DNA of 64,000 bases from Blepharisma stoltei (lineage: Eukaryota > Ciliophora > Heterotrichea > Heterotrichida > Blepharismidae): assembly GCA_914767885.1 (NCBI GenBank), contig CAJZBQ010000058.1:248001-312000 (forward strand). Reading direction: 5' to 3'. Both the position numbers and the translations under genes were made by a program. The notes below the pieces were generated by a model that saw only the letters and a program-made list of their open reading frames with translations, did no database searches and was not told where the DNA came from. Below, in pieces: positions 51,301 through 62,676 of the stretch (positions are counted from its first letter, which is position 1; each line of letters begins with the position of its first letter).

Positions 51301-51806
51301 TGGTTTTATCGACTGATTTAAAGCTTCATGACAAGACTTTAGGGTCTTTCAAAAATTCCAGAAATATCCCGAATTTTCCTAATAATGATAAAGAAAGACA
51401 AATTTTGATGAATATAGCCTTAAGGATTGCTGATAATGGAAACCCTCTGCAGCCTCAAGATTTGTACTTTAAATGGATGGCTTTAATGATGGAGGAATTT
51501 TATCAGCAGGGAGATATAGAAGAGCATTTAAATATGGAGCTTACTGCACCTTTTATGGATAGAAAAAGCACAAATCCTTATACAAGCCAGCTTGCTTATA
51601 TTGAAGTAGTGGTAGAGCCGATGGTAGAGATATGGATTGATTTTATACCAGAAGTGAAGGAAGATATATTTACTAGAGGGCTTCTTGAAAATAAAGAAGC
51701 CTTAAGACAAAAGTCAGATACAGTGCCAAAAATGAATAACGAAGAAGATACAAATGAAATTGATATGAAAAGAAAACGAAAAGAAGGAATGCTGATGGAG
51801 AAATAA
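48378..51806 (+). CDS. Voltage-sensor/cyclic-nucleotide phosphodiesterase fusion
   Basis: 910 residues after removing a 419-bp and a 277-bp IES. Start ATG 48378 (MSSNHDIVWLFQDD). The N-terminal half has membrane helices, a Cys-rich extracytoplasmic loop (CQRRKKCMTYC ... CADSG ... CFPACKTG), and an S4-like helix LAVLRLLRLVRLIIVLRKV with regularly spaced Arg. The C-terminal half is a class I PDE: YHNAIHAIDVAH, HDFQHPGVTNEF, then ALRIADNGNP, and the long helical end typical of the family. Predicted to hydrolyse cAMP or cGMP under membrane-potential control. It follows two guanylyl cyclases on the same strand. Confidence 0.85.
48885..49303 (-). mobile_element. SINE-like IES (419 bp) in the PDE gene
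   Basis: 15-bp direct repeat with two differences: GATTCGTGTGAGCAA at 48885 and GACTCGTGTGAACAA at 49304. On the minus strand the 3' end is AAATGCCATATTTTTGATTA. Removal (2 mod 3) joins VRESDSCEQ to VYLPSRVGDVDG. Confidence 0.82.
49691..49967. mobile_element. Decayed family-A MITE / IES (277 bp) in the PDE gene
   Basis: TTA at 49691-93 and 49968-70. Tips are diverged (CTCCTTTTTAATAAAG and AAAAGGGAGAAGAG) and only the body still resembles family A. Removal (1 mod 3) restores FRRCGYLRTNEEDFIDP, so precise excision must still be possible. Confidence 0.82.
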
Positions 51807-53203
51807 TCGATTATCTTTAATTTATTGAATTCAATTAATTTATGACTATAAATTAATAATATTTTAAAAATTAAATTTTCATCTACGTTTGAATAATAAT
51901 GATATAAATTTTGGAATTTAATCCAGATAAGAAAATAAATAATGGCTACATTAAAATGGCAATACTATCAACCTAACCTCTTGGTACAACAGTTTTGACC
52001 TTAAGGCCAAGGCCAACTGGAATGGACTACAAGCCCAGAAGTAAGTGCAGTCTTAGCAAATTTGTATCTGAATAGGTTTTGGATACTTTCCTGTGGTTGA
52101 AAATGCAGTTGACAGGATCTTTGGGTATTATCTACTGAGAAGCTGGAGATTCAGCCCAGCCATAGGGAAGAGGTCTTTTTCTTGTAGCTGCTGAATAGAG
52201 GCAATTTGCTGCCCAAAAGACTCCAAAGGAGCTAATCTCTGGTATCAAGCTATTTAGAAAAATAAAGCTAGAAATGGTGACTCGATCCACTAAGAGCTTT
52301 CTTTTATTAAGCTAGTTTTGCTCCCCAGGTGAGATTCGGTCTGCTGGCAAAGAGCTTTTCCCCAAGCCAAGCTCTACCATCAGATCAAAGGACCTTGGAT
52401 TCCTAAGATAAGATGGTTAGCAAGATTGACCTGCATTGAGGCGTGTTGGACGAAACTAGGCAGTGTAAGCTACAAACATTAAAAGCCAGAAGAGAGATGG
52501 ATTGCCTGAGGCTTGTTGGAAGCAAGTCTGCAGCTCATCGGACTCCAATGAAGTAGATGAAATTAATTGGGTGTAACTGCATTGAATATGATGTTTTGGA
52601 CAAAACAAAGGGTTTAAGGTGCAAAGATAAGCTGCCTTGCCATAAATGTCAAGATAATAAGGTGTTAAGGTCTAGCGCAGTAAGCTTTGGCTTAGTCAAT
52701 AAATTGTATTACGTTCTTTAAATATAGTGTTTGCACGCTATTGATTGTCTTTGCGAGGGTTTCCCGCAGCAGCTTGGAGCTCTGACGAGCCACCTAAAGG
52801 TAACAATTTAACTCCAAGTTGCTGCGGAAAACCCTCGCAAAGGCAATCCATAGCGGTTCAGACGCTATAAATTCGATTTTGTATAAATTATTCCCGATTG
52901 CCCATCTCTATAATTCACTAGCTGAATAGCAAATATCCAAAATAAATAAAAAATTTTTTTTATTATAAAATACCTTAAAATATATATGCATAAGAATATC
53001 TAAAGTTCTTTGGGTTTATACATATTTTTATTAGAGCAGTTTCTATTATAAATTAACAATATTAGATATCATTATTATCCAAAATAAATAATTGCGAATA
53101 ATTAATGCATATAATTTATATATGAAAAGTCTGCTTTGAAGAGATTTTCAAATAAAGCTTAAATCATACTATAGAAAATAATTGGTGATAAAATAAAACA
53201 AAG
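51807..53203. mobile_element. Intergenic SINE-like block and palindrome
   Basis: From about 51948 to 52740 a GC-richer block whose minus-strand 3' end reads GGTTGATAGTATTGCCATTT then TAATGTAGC, the same tail as the exon-borne SINE-like IESs. From about 52745 to 52866 a palindrome pairs TTTGCGAGGGTTTCCCGCAG with CTGCGGAAAACCCTCGCAAA around a short loop. The rest is AT-rich; no gene seen. Confidence 0.6.
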
Positions 53204-53521
53204 ATGGACAATAAAGAAATCGACGGAGAAGATCTAAAGAGAAGACTATCAGAATTCATAGAAAATCAGCCTTTATGCTCAGCGCCAACTTCTAATATCA
53301 ATCATATGCATCCAACCCTTAATTCACGGCTGGAGAATCATATGGATGCTCATCTCAATGATCTAATTAGAAAAAACGATGAAGAAACAAAAGAGTCTCC
53401 CCTTCCTCAACGAGCCAAAAGAAGCGGGGAAGAAAGCCACTCCGTCCTAACGATCGAATCAAGAAGAAAACTGAAGAAAAAGATAAATATTGATTTAGAG
53501 TATTCAGAGCATACATTCTAG
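53204..53521 (+). CDS. Small hypothetical protein (105 aa)
   Basis: Open frame MDNKEIDGEDLKRRLSEF to YSEHTF with TAG stop. Hydrophilic, charged, with a basic stretch near the C-terminus (SRRKLKKKIN). No family recognised. Non-AT-skewed codon use relative to the surrounding spacer supports coding, but there is no domain evidence. Confidence 0.5.
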   Translation: MDNKEIDGEDLKRRLSEFIENQPLCSAPTSNINHMHPTLNSRLENHMDAHLNDLIRKNDEETKESPLPQRAKRSGEESHSVLTIESRRKLKKKINIDLEYSEHTF

Positions 53522-53608
53522 ACGAGAATAATTCTCCTATCTTTTATATAGCAAATTTTTTTTATTGAAATTTTTAACCAATATGAAGAAAAATTCTCAA
53601 TATACTAT

Positions 53609-54302
53609 ATGAAATCTCAATATTCAAATCTGAAGCCAAAGCTTAGCAAAGACGATCAGCTATTTTGGCTTGAACATCTAGGTCCAGAAGGGAAACCAGG
53701 GAAAAGGAGTAAATTTTTATCCTATGGAAAAAAGTATATAGCTCGAGCCTTCTCTTAGTTGAGCGTTTCGATCTTCGCAACGGAAAAGAAGGGAATTGGT
53801 GAAATCCTGAAGCAAGTGACCTGCTATTTGGGAGTTGGCAAGACCAACATTAGTTAGCTTTACCAACTTAATTTTTCCTATCAGAAAAGATTGGGAAGTT
53901 TGAGCTTAAAGAAGGCTCGAGCTATATGATTTCCATTAATTAGTGATAAAGCAAATCCATTTATGATCATAGGTTGAACAATGTAAAAAAGTATATAAAA
54001 CATTTTTATTTTCTCAACCGATTTTTGTTGCATATTTTCGGGATTGATTTACAAATCATGGCCAAGAAGATTTATCTAAAAAAACACCACAAGGATCTGA
54101 TTTATGATATGTATACTATGATTATGGAAGTAAGGAGCTTTTTAATTATACTCCACAAGGATGTTCGTCAATTGATGGTCGAGACTCTCCATTAAGCTGT
54201 ACTTCGCCACCAGAGCCTCAAGAGGAGCCTTTGGTAGATGCAGCTGATTTTTGTATGATTGATTCAAATAATGAATTATATTTTGAGTCGTATATTAAGT
54301 AG
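53609..54302 (+). CDS. Hypothetical protein with palindromic IES and unusual 19-nt intron
   Basis: Reads 162 residues if a 186-bp palindromic IES (53737-53922) and a 19-nt GT..AG intron (53973-53991) are removed: MKSQYSNLKPKLSKDDQLFW ... FVAYFRDWFTNHGQEDL ... YVYYDYGSKELFNYTPQG ... ending SYIK. Total is in frame. Two Trp are TGA. The C-terminal part is acidic and Pro/Ser rich. Not recognised. An alternative start upstream (MKKNSQYT, 53584) is in another frame. Confidence 0.5.
53737..53922. mobile_element. Palindromic IES (186 bp)
   Basis: Inverted ends TATAGCTCGAGCCTTCT and AGAAGGCTCGAGCTATA with TA on both sides; interior contains GGAGTTGGCAAGACC and CCAACTT motifs. Removal joins SYGKKYI to WFPLISDKAN. 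Confidence 0.7.
53973..53991 (+). other. Candidate 19-nt intron
   Basis: GTTGAACAATGTAAAAAAG. Removal changes a stop-bearing frame into NPFMIIVYKTFLFSQPIFVA. Longer than the 15-16 nt introns elsewhere, so tentative. Confidence 0.45.
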
Positions 54303-56177
54303 AATATAGCTTAAATGCCATCAAAATGGAAATATGATTAATATGCATACCACATAATATCAAATAAATATATTTCTAATATTTGAGATTTTACATTAAT
54401 ATCTATGCAAATTCAAAATGATCCTTTATAAAAATATAATTACAAGCATCATATAAATGACAGGTAAACTCTGGAAAATATTAATAAGTTAAAATAAAAG
54501 ATACTGAAGTTTAGGAAAGGCTCACATTAAGATCTATAATAATATCGATATTAATGCAGTATTTTCAGCACTTGCGGAATAAGATTATTTTTAAGTATAA
54601 TTAAATGATATACAGCCTATGATTTATAAATTAATTCTTCCAGTTCTTCTTTAAAGAAAAGTTATCTAGGCTTATTATAAAAATATGAATTTATATTGCT
54701 TTGCCATATATGACATATATATTTGTTTTTGACTAAAAGATAACATTTGCACGAATATTAATCCTCAACTTATTGATATTAAATCATAATATAAAGCTAA
54801 ATAATTTTTTGTTTATTTTAATTATAAATTCAATTTAACTGATTTTTATGCCATTTTCAATGTATAGTAATTAAATATTTAATATATTGATATTTTCAAA
54901 AATATTAATATAGTACTTTAAATTTGATCTGAATCATCAGCAGCATTAAAATTTATGCAAAACCTGAATATTGAGTTATTAATTATAATTATAACAGTAA
55001 AGAACGATATTCAATATTCATCACATGCTTAATAAAATACTTAAAAATGTAAAAGGAAAGCTATTAATTGTGTGGGTCCATATTGCCATTTCTATTGCGA
55101 TCCACAAATAACCCCTATTCTTCTTTTCCTAATATTCGCCTCAATTAATTTAAATTCTAAAGCTAAATTTATAAAAGATTGTGATTATTCTTCGTCGTAA
55201 TAATAAAATGTCTATGCACAAAAGTGACTCTTTCCAACAACCCTTCCACCTCCGCAATTTTTATTATTATAGAGTCTATTTTATCATGTGAACTTTATTC
55301 ACAATGTTAATATGAAATATAGAAATTGCCCGAGGATGGCGCAAAATAGCGCCATCCTCGGGCAATTTCTATATCACATACAGTAATTTGGTGGCTCAAA
55401 GAAGAAGGGAACTATGGTTTCACTCCTGCACACCCGAAGAGGGTGACCCAGAGATGGTGAAGAATCTTTGCTCTTTTGATGGTTTCTGGAATTCTTGCTA
55501 GACAATATGTCGCTACCTCACCAATTTGGTATTTAAAAAGTGGGCATATGCATGCCTAAATCATTTATGGAGGAAGAAATACGTTTAAAAATCTGATTGA
55601 CTAATATTAGTTGCAGTGATTATTCTTCTGTTCCTCCATTCCCAGGATTTTTTAATTTTTAGAGCTAGTGATTATTTTAAATTGATTGCTTCTAACTCTC
55701 TTCTGCTTCTATAAGCAAACAAAACTATTGAATAATTTCGTATTTTTGGGTAAAAACCACCAGTAAACAAAAAAATGTTTTTAATATAAAAGTTTTTTAT
55801 GAAAAACTATTTTAATATAAGCGATATATTATAATAATATAATTTCTATAATCCTGTTTAAATTTATACAGCTTTCATATTAATGCATAAATTTTACAAA
55901 TAAAATTAATATATACTTCAAAATCATTTTGAATAGGATTTTTAAAAAAAAAATAATCCACCTCAAACATCAGCGAGAAAGCGAAATTGTTTTGTTCACG
56001 CAAGGAGGGATAGTAAGGTCTTTTGAACTTAATTTTATGATCTTTATATCTTAATCTTTCAATTTTGCAAAAAATTTAAACTAAAGTTTTTCCCTATTCT
56101 AGAATTGCAAATTGTTTTAAGCCAAACCTTTCCCTTTATCTATTGATTTCTCAACAAAAAATTGGCGAATTTATAAA
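54303..56177. repeat. Non-coding region with inverted duplication, short palindrome and decayed MITE
   Basis: Holds three recognisable pieces. (1) About 54965-55135 matches 57900-58080 in inverse orientation (for example TGTGTGGGTCCATATTGCCA). (2) 55324-55372 is a 49-bp palindrome with GCCCGAGGATGGCGC, nearly the same core as the IES in the pseudouridine synthase. (3) About 55690-56014 is a decayed family-A MITE (CTCTTCTGCTTCTATAAGC ... AGGAGGGATAGTAAGG). The rest is AT-rich. Confidence 0.6.
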
Positions 56178-57083
56178 ATGAAAATTTTATTACTTTCAGC
56201 CCTAGTTGTCCTTGCCTTATCAGGACCAGCTATTGTCCGTGACCCGTCTGCTCCTCTTTTTACTCAAGAAGACATCGATTTAATTAACCAAAGTCAAGAT
56301 TCATGGACAGCCTCACTCGATTGGGTTGGCTCAATGACCGCTGAAGACGTCAAAAAATATGCTACCACCCAAATCAGACCAAGAGAGTTCCCAGAATTCC
56401 ACTGGGGAGCAGTGCTCGAAAATCTCCAAGTTCCAGCCAGTTTCGACTCAAGGAATCAATGGCCAAGCTGCGTTCACCCAATTCTTAACCAAGGAGATTG
56501 TGGATCATGCTGGGCTTTTGGAGCAACTGAAGCTCTGTCAGACAGACTTTGCATTGGTTCAAAAGGATCAATCAACGTTGTCCTTTCCCCTCAATATTTA
56601 GTTGATTGTGACCACACTAGCCAAGGATGCAGTGGAGGATACCCAGATCTTGCCTGGAGCTTCATGAAGACTAACGGAGTTCCTACATATTCTTGCGTTG
56701 GATACACTGCTGCTAATGGAAATTGTCCAAAAACTTGCGACAATGGATCTTCATTACAATTCTACAAGGCTGCAAGCGTAAGCACTTACAGCGGACCATC
56801 TTCAATTCAAGCTGCTATTCTTGCTGGAGGTCCAGTAGAAACTGCTTTTTCTGTTTATGAAGACTTTATGACTTACAGCGGTGGAGTCTATAAGCATACC
56901 AGCGGTGGATATGTTGGAGGACATGCAGTAAAAATTATTGGATGGGGTAACCAAAGCGGAACCAATTACTGGATATGCGCAAACTCTTGGGGAACTAGCT
57001 GGGGTATTCAAGGATTTTTCTGGATTGCTTTTGGACAATGTGGAATTGATAGTCAAGCAGTTGCTGGAAGCCCATTAGTTTAA
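56178..57083 (+). CDS. Cathepsin-B-like cysteine protease
   Basis: 301 residues, uninterrupted. Signal peptide MKILLLSALVVLALSGPA. Short propeptide with SQDSWTASLDWVGSMT. Mature enzyme from about residue 90 (VPASFDSRNQWPSCVHPI). Catalytic Cys in NQGDCGSCWAFGATEALSDR, catalytic His in GGHAVKIIGWG, Asn in ANSWGTSWG. Cathepsin-B features include SDRLCI and GCSGGYPDLAW. The usual His-His occluding loop is not evident (NGNCPKTCDNGSS instead), suggesting an endopeptidase-type relative. Likely lysosomal or food-vacuole enzyme. Confidence 0.93.
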   Translation: MKILLLSALVVLALSGPAIVRDPSAPLFTQEDIDLINQSQDSWTASLDWVGSMTAEDVKKYATTQIRPREFPEFHWGAVLENLQVPASFDSRNQWPSCVHPILNQGDCGSCWAFGATEALSDRLCIGSKGSINVVLSPQYLVDCDHTSQGCSGGYPDLAWSFMKTNGVPTYSCVGYTAANGNCPKTCDNGSSLQFYKAASVSTYSGPSSIQAAILAGGPVETAFSVYEDFMTYSGGVYKHTSGGYVGGHAVKIIGWGNQSGTNYWICANSWGTSWGIQGFFWIAFGQCGIDSQAVAGSPLV

Positions 57084-57606
57084 GATAATAATTTCATTAT
57101 GTCAATTCTTTATTCTATCTTAAGAATAGAAAAACTTTTCTTTATTGGAATTAGTAGGTCTTTTAATGTTTCGTATCAAATTATTTTATATTGAAAATTA
57201 AATAGGAAACTATATATTTATAAAAATATATCGGTTTTTAAACTCAAAATATAAATCAAAATTTAATTTTAAAAATGGTCTAAATAAATTGTGCATTATT
57301 AAACTCCCAATTTTAAAAGATATTGCGCAATGATTAATTATTCTGTATATAAAATTCCATTTATATTATTATATTTAAATATTTTTAACAACTCATTGCT
57401 CTATTTCCAGCAATTAAGATTTTCTGTTGTATTTTTAAGAAAATAATATTAAAAAATTAATTAAATGTAATTTTAAATTCTTTCCAACTAATTTTATCAC
57501 AATAATGTTAATATCTCTAGATTTGAAATAACCCATAGAATATATTTTCCTTTTCCTATGTTGGAAATTTTTTAAAATCATTCCATTTATATATTGATTT
57601 GCTAAC

Positions 57607-57890
57607 ATTAAATAGGTGAAATAATAAAAAGAAGACTTTTATTGATTTCAATTTTAATTATTCTTGCCTTATCAGGGCCAGCTATTGCCCGAGACTCGTC
57701 AGCTCCTCTTTTTGTTAAAGAAGACATCGATTTAATTAACTAAAGCCAATACTCATGGACAGCCTCACTCAATTGGGTTGGTTCAATGACCTCGGAAGAC
57801 GTCGAAAATACAAATCTGGCCATGATTGTTTTCAAAATTCAGCTGGGGAGCAATGCTTGAAAACCCCAAAGTTCCAAGCAGTTTTGACTT
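57607..57890 (+). pseudogene. Cathepsin-B-like pseudogene 1 (5' fragment)
   Basis: Aligns to the first about 95 codons of the intact gene (LIILALSGPAIARDSSAPLF, KEDIDLIN, SSLNWVGSMTS-like) but the start is lost (GTGAAATAATAA), there are in-frame stops and a frame shift, and homology ends abruptly at VPSSFD, where the inverted duplication shared with 54.97 kb begins. Confidence 0.8.
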
Positions 57891-59972
57891 AGCTCTAGAA
57901 AATTAATAAATTGAGGGAATATAAGGAAAAGAAGAATTGAGGTTATTTGTGGATTGAAATATAAATGGCAATATGGGCCCACACAATTGATAGCAATTTT
58001 TTTTATATTTTTAAGTACTTTATTAAGCATGTGATATTATTCCTTACTATTGTAATTATACTTTTCAATAATTCAATAACTCAATATTTATGGTAGGATG
58101 GAGTTATCGTGAGCGAAGATGAGTGCAAGATGGCCAAAGTGGTAAGGTTTAGTGAATTGAAAATTTGAGATGTTAAAGAATTTCAAAAAATTATTATGGA
58201 TATGATAAAAACTTACGCTTGAAATGCGTATCTGGTAAGAATGAATAAGAAATTCTGGCAACTACAAGGCTATTTGTAGCACTAATGAAAGGAAAAAACG
58301 CCTTAAAGAGAAATCCTTATATATATTTGAACTCTGACAGGGGTGCAGGCAATTGCCAGCATCTTCAGGTTTAGGGATAGCTTTAATATAACTGCGAGTG
58401 CAGAATATAAGGCATTTAAAGAAAACTAATATGTGAGGGGTGTAGATGAATAAAAGAGGATTAAGTGTATTTGCTTGATGATTGCTATTTTTACGATATT
58501 TACAGAATGGATTTATTACTGGGACTAGAAAGATGTGGAATACTAACTCCCTCCTTCCGTGAACGAACAAATTCATTGGAGAATCCCGATTTTTGCCCAA
58601 AAATCCACCCTCCATAAGCGAACAAAAAAATTTGATATATAAGTGATAATTAGTATAATGAAATCTCTTGCTAATTCTGTTTAGTTTTAAATAAATTGTA
58701 TTTCAAAACATAAATTTTACAAATTAAATAAATATTTGCTTTTCTACTAATTGGTTTTTTTAAACTTCGAAAAAAAAATTTTAAATTTTTTTGTTCCCTC
58801 ACGGAAAGGAGTAAGTAAATTTAAATAATATGATACTATAAAAGAATTATTCCAACACAGTGCCCCATTTTAGTTATCTACTAAGTTTTACAAATTAAAT
58901 TATAGAAAGTTTTCCCTGTATGGCCCGATAAGGGCCGTGGGTTCTCCGTGGAATCCCTCTGCTAGTTGAACCAACTAGTGAATTGGTCAAGCCAACGCAC
59001 TGAGTTGGTTTTATCAACAGAGGGATTCCACGGAGAACCCACGGCCCTTATCGGGCCATATAGGGAAAACTCCTATACCTTTTATTGCGAATTTGGAATT
59101 TTTTTAAATTTGAAAAAAAAATTACTATAAATTTATATAACCCCTTTATGTGAGCGAATCAATTTTTTTTATTCGCTCATAGAAGGGGAGCTAAGCAAAA
59201 TACAATAAAATAATCATAAGAGCTATTTAATACAATGAATCTATATTTTTAATTTTAAACGAAAAAGTTTTTGAAGTGCACTATAAAATAAAAAAATAGA
59301 ATTCTTATACTTATGCTGATTTTAAATTTCATCAAATTTCTAACCACCTAAACTAATAAGCTTATGCAAATATTTTCATGTCTATTATGATCGAATACCA
59401 ATCTACTGCTCTTTTACTTATATTTCAGAATTAAGTTGTATTTCATATAAATTAATTAGTATTAATAGTAGAATTGAGAATATTGAATTGAAAATTTAAA
59501 AAACTGATTAAGCATAATTTTAAGTTCATTTTTGAATCATTGAGACCACCAATACAAAAGGTTTTTAAGTTTTTAGAGCTTAAATTTTTTTTATTTAAGC
59601 CACCCTTTTTGGATAGGTGCAAATCTAATCTCCAGCCCCATTTTATCTTTCCCTACATTATAATTATAGACATTTAATTATGTGCAGTATTTTTATTAAA
59701 TCAGGGAGATCCAGAAATATTTTTCATATTATAAATTAAAATGAAAGTTTGTTTTAATTATGTCTTCATTAATTAAATAATATGCTGCAATTTTATAAGA
59801 TTATTTTTCTAATTTCAATTTGATCAAAATATAATGCTATCATTAGCAATAAGAGCTAATTATATGATAAATATGAGTGAAAGGATAGATATAGGAATAG
59901 GGGAGAAGCAGAAAATATATTTAGCTACCCTTTACATTGACTTTATAATAGAAAATTGTTGAATTAAATAAA
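57891..59972. repeat. Non-coding region with decayed MITEs and a long palindrome
   Basis: 57900-58080: inverted copy of about 54965-55135. 58543-58815: decayed family-A MITE. About 58820-59195: a second decayed MITE whose body is split at about 58912-59072 by a long palindrome (TTTTCCCTGTATGGCCCGAT ... ATCGGGCCATATAGGGAAAA) with AGTTGAACCAACT in its loop. A tRNA-like string near 58120 does not fold convincingly. 59196-59972: AT-rich, nothing seen. Confidence 0.6.
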
Positions 59973-60878
59973 ATGAAACTTTCATTGCTTTCAATTCTAG
60001 TTGCATGTGTCTTGTCAGGTCCAGCTTCTCTCCGTAAGTCATCACATCCACTCCTCACTCAAAAAGACATCGACTTCATAAATCAAAGCCAAAATTTATG
60101 GACAGCTTCACTTGATTGGATTGACACTATGACCCTTGAAGAATTTAAGATCTATGCTTCAGTTCAGCCCAGAGCAAGAGAATTCCCAGAATTCAACTGG
60201 GGTGCAATCCTTGAAAATCTCCAGATCCCAAGTGCTTTTGACTCAAGGACTCAGTGGCCAGGCTGCATTCATCCAATTCTTAACCAAGAGCTCTGTGGCG
60301 GGTGCTGGGCTTTTGGAGCAACTGAAGCTCTATCAGATAGATTTTGCATTGCTTCTAACTCAACAGTTAATGCTATCCTTTCTCCTCAATATTTAATTGA
60401 CTGCAATACGGCAAATGGGGGATGCAATGGAGGATGGCCTGATGTAGCATGAAACTTCATGATGACTAACGGAGTCCCAACGTCCCAATGTGTTATGTTT
60501 AAAGATCGTAATGAAAAATGCCCATCTACCTGTGATAACGGATCCCAATTGCAATTCTATAAGGCTTCAAGTGTTAACCAGTTCAATGGGCCATCTGCAA
60601 TCCAAGCAGCAATTCTTAGTGGAGGTCCAGTTGAGACCACTTTTACTGTTTATGCAGATTTCGGAGCTTACAAAGGCGGCATTTATTCGCCTACAACAAA
60701 TCAAATCGTGGGATATCATGCAGTAAAAATTGTTGGCTGGGGTAACCAAAATGGAACCAATTACTAGATTGTCGCAAACTCTTGGGGACCTAATTGGGGG
60801 TTGAAAGGATTCTTCTGGATTGCTTTTGGAGTGTGCGGAATTGATGCTCAAGCTGTTGCAGGAAATCCTCTAATTTAA
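59973..60878 (+). pseudogene. Cathepsin-B-like paralog with in-frame TAG
   Basis: Full-length homology to the 56178 gene from the signal peptide (MKLSLLSILVACVLSG) to AQAVAGNPLI. The catalytic Cys region reads NQELCGGCWAF, and the His region YHAVKIVGWG. At 60765-60767 a TAG replaces the TGG of the paralog (NYWICANSWG versus NY-stop-IVANSWG), just before the catalytic Asn. Everything downstream remains intact, so the nonsense change is young, or the codon is read through. TGA at 60451 is an ordinary Trp. Confidence 0.8.
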
Positions 60879-62280
60879 AAAAATTCTTTAAACTGATTCT
60901 TTTATAAACGATTTTAGATAAATCTTATTCTTTTATTTATTTTTACAAATATTTTTTAATAATTAACGAAAGCTCATATTAATTATATTGATTATTTAAA
61001 TAAAAAATTTAAGTAAAACATTTATTTAAGAATGCTCTAATAATTATATTTATATTACCATCTTATACAGTCCTCAACTATGTAATTCCTCTTTTGCTAA
61101 TTTTTATGCAAAATGATAGCTTAATTTATGCAAAATTGCTATTTATACATTCATTGCTCAATATTAGTACTATAGTTATTAAAATACAAATATAATTTAA
61201 AAATTAGAAATTAGAAACCGAAATTATCTTAAATTAAAACTTGTTTTCTCTGACGCCTTCATTGTAGGAACAGTATTGGCTCTGAGTAACGGATAAGGGT
61301 CAAGTCTTACCGTTAGAACCAACTGTCCTCAGCACCAGCAAGTACTCTCTTTCCAGCCACCAGGCGGAGTGTCACACCTCCAGGAAGCTGTCTCTTATGT
61401 CCAAAGACTCTCACTCCCCCCCCCTTTAAATTGAAACAAAAAATTTTGTTTCAATTTAAAGGGGGGTTAAGAAAATTTTTTTATAAAAAAAATTTATATA
61501 TAAAAATTTTTTCAGAGATAAAATTTTATAGAAAATAAATTATATAAATTTAAAGAGACAATAAATTGAGTAAATTATATTTAATAGCATTATAATTTTA
61601 TGACAATGCCTAGTCGGTAAGTTAGCAAGTTCTATTTTCTTAAAAATTGCTCTTTAAAATTTAAGAATACTATTTTAGAAAGTTTTGAATTTTCACGTTA
61701 AACTTATATAAAATTTGCATTTAATAGTTTTAAAAATGGAAAGTGTTTGATTTTTAATTTTAATTTCATGAAAAATTAATTCATAAATTTCTCAATCTCA
61801 AAGTGTAAACTTGCTGAAATGGTATTCTTCTAACTCTCCCCATAACAATTGGACAAAATAGAGTTTAATTTCTAAATCTTATATGTTTGAAGCATATTAA
61901 ATAGGGGTATTAACGTATTTACACATATAAAATAATGATTTTTACCTATAAAATTTTGTTTCAATTTAAATGGGGGGTAATTTCCAAAAAAGTAGGAATT
62001 TTACCTATATTTTGTTTCAATTTAAAGGGGGGAGTCAGAAGAGCCTAAGTTCCTCTTACTAAGGACGCTAGAGGAGCATAGACCTCTAACGTTCCTCGAT
62101 TTTAATATTGTAATATAAATTAAATTAATATATTTCGAAATTTTGGATATTAATCGCAAATCTTTTAATTTGTTGTTAAGAGCAGCTATACAAGCTCGAG
62201 AATATCTTAACAATTCCTCTCCCTATTTTTGAGCATTCCGTTGATTTCTAGACATAAGTTGGAAAATATTATAAAAATGA
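60879..62280. mobile_element. Intergenic SINE-like block hosting a family-B MITE
   Basis: About 61250-61410 plus 62038-62112 form a SINE-like block whose tail reads CGTTCCTCGATTTTAATATT. A family-B MITE variant (core TTTAAATTGAAAC) of 624 bp splits it at 61411-62034 with TCA on both sides; left end is the hairpin, right end the direct pair. Remaining sequence AT-rich; no gene. Confidence 0.7.
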
Positions 62281-62640
62281 GGTATTATTCATTATTGCCT
62301 TCAATTTGGTGATTTTGTCTTATCTAAGCCAGCCTTTACCCATTACACACCATCTCCTATTTTCTGCAAGAAGGCATTAACTTTACTCGGTAGACTTGGC
62401 TTATAAACCTCTGAAGAGTTTAAAAATATGCACCTGCTGGAGCTAGGCCAATAGAATTTCAGAGTTTAGCATGGAAGCAGTTTTAGAAAACGCTTGAGTT
62501 CAATAAGCCTCGAATCAAAGGACTCAACGCAAAGATGCACTCACCAGCCTTAATGTGTATACCGGACTTTTGGAGCAATTGAAGCTCTTCAAATATATAT
62601 TGCATATAAAGGATTAATTAGCATAATCCCTTCATCTCAG
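62281..62640 (+). pseudogene. Cathepsin-B-like pseudogene 2
   Basis: Strongly decayed 5' half of the cathepsin gene: LSKPAFTHYTPSPIF-like signal/propeptide region, TSEEFKKYAPARARPIEFQ, then W-N-Q-A-L-M-C-I-P-D-FWSN-like remnants of the Cys region and a late SPSSQL (for SPQYL). Multiple frame shifts and stops. Third cathepsin copy in about 6 kb. Confidence 0.65.
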
Positions 62641-62676
62641 CTAGATAAAAATATTTATTTAAAATTTTGCATAAAC

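Noticed and set aside
58100-58260. tRNA-like string (AAGATGGCCAAAGTGGTAAGG)
   Set aside because: No consistent acceptor, anticodon and T-arm pairing could be drawn; no B-box.
60765-60767. TAG as a reassigned sense codon
   Set aside because: TAG terminates other genes here (for example the PP6 and cyclin genes), so a local nonsense change is simpler.
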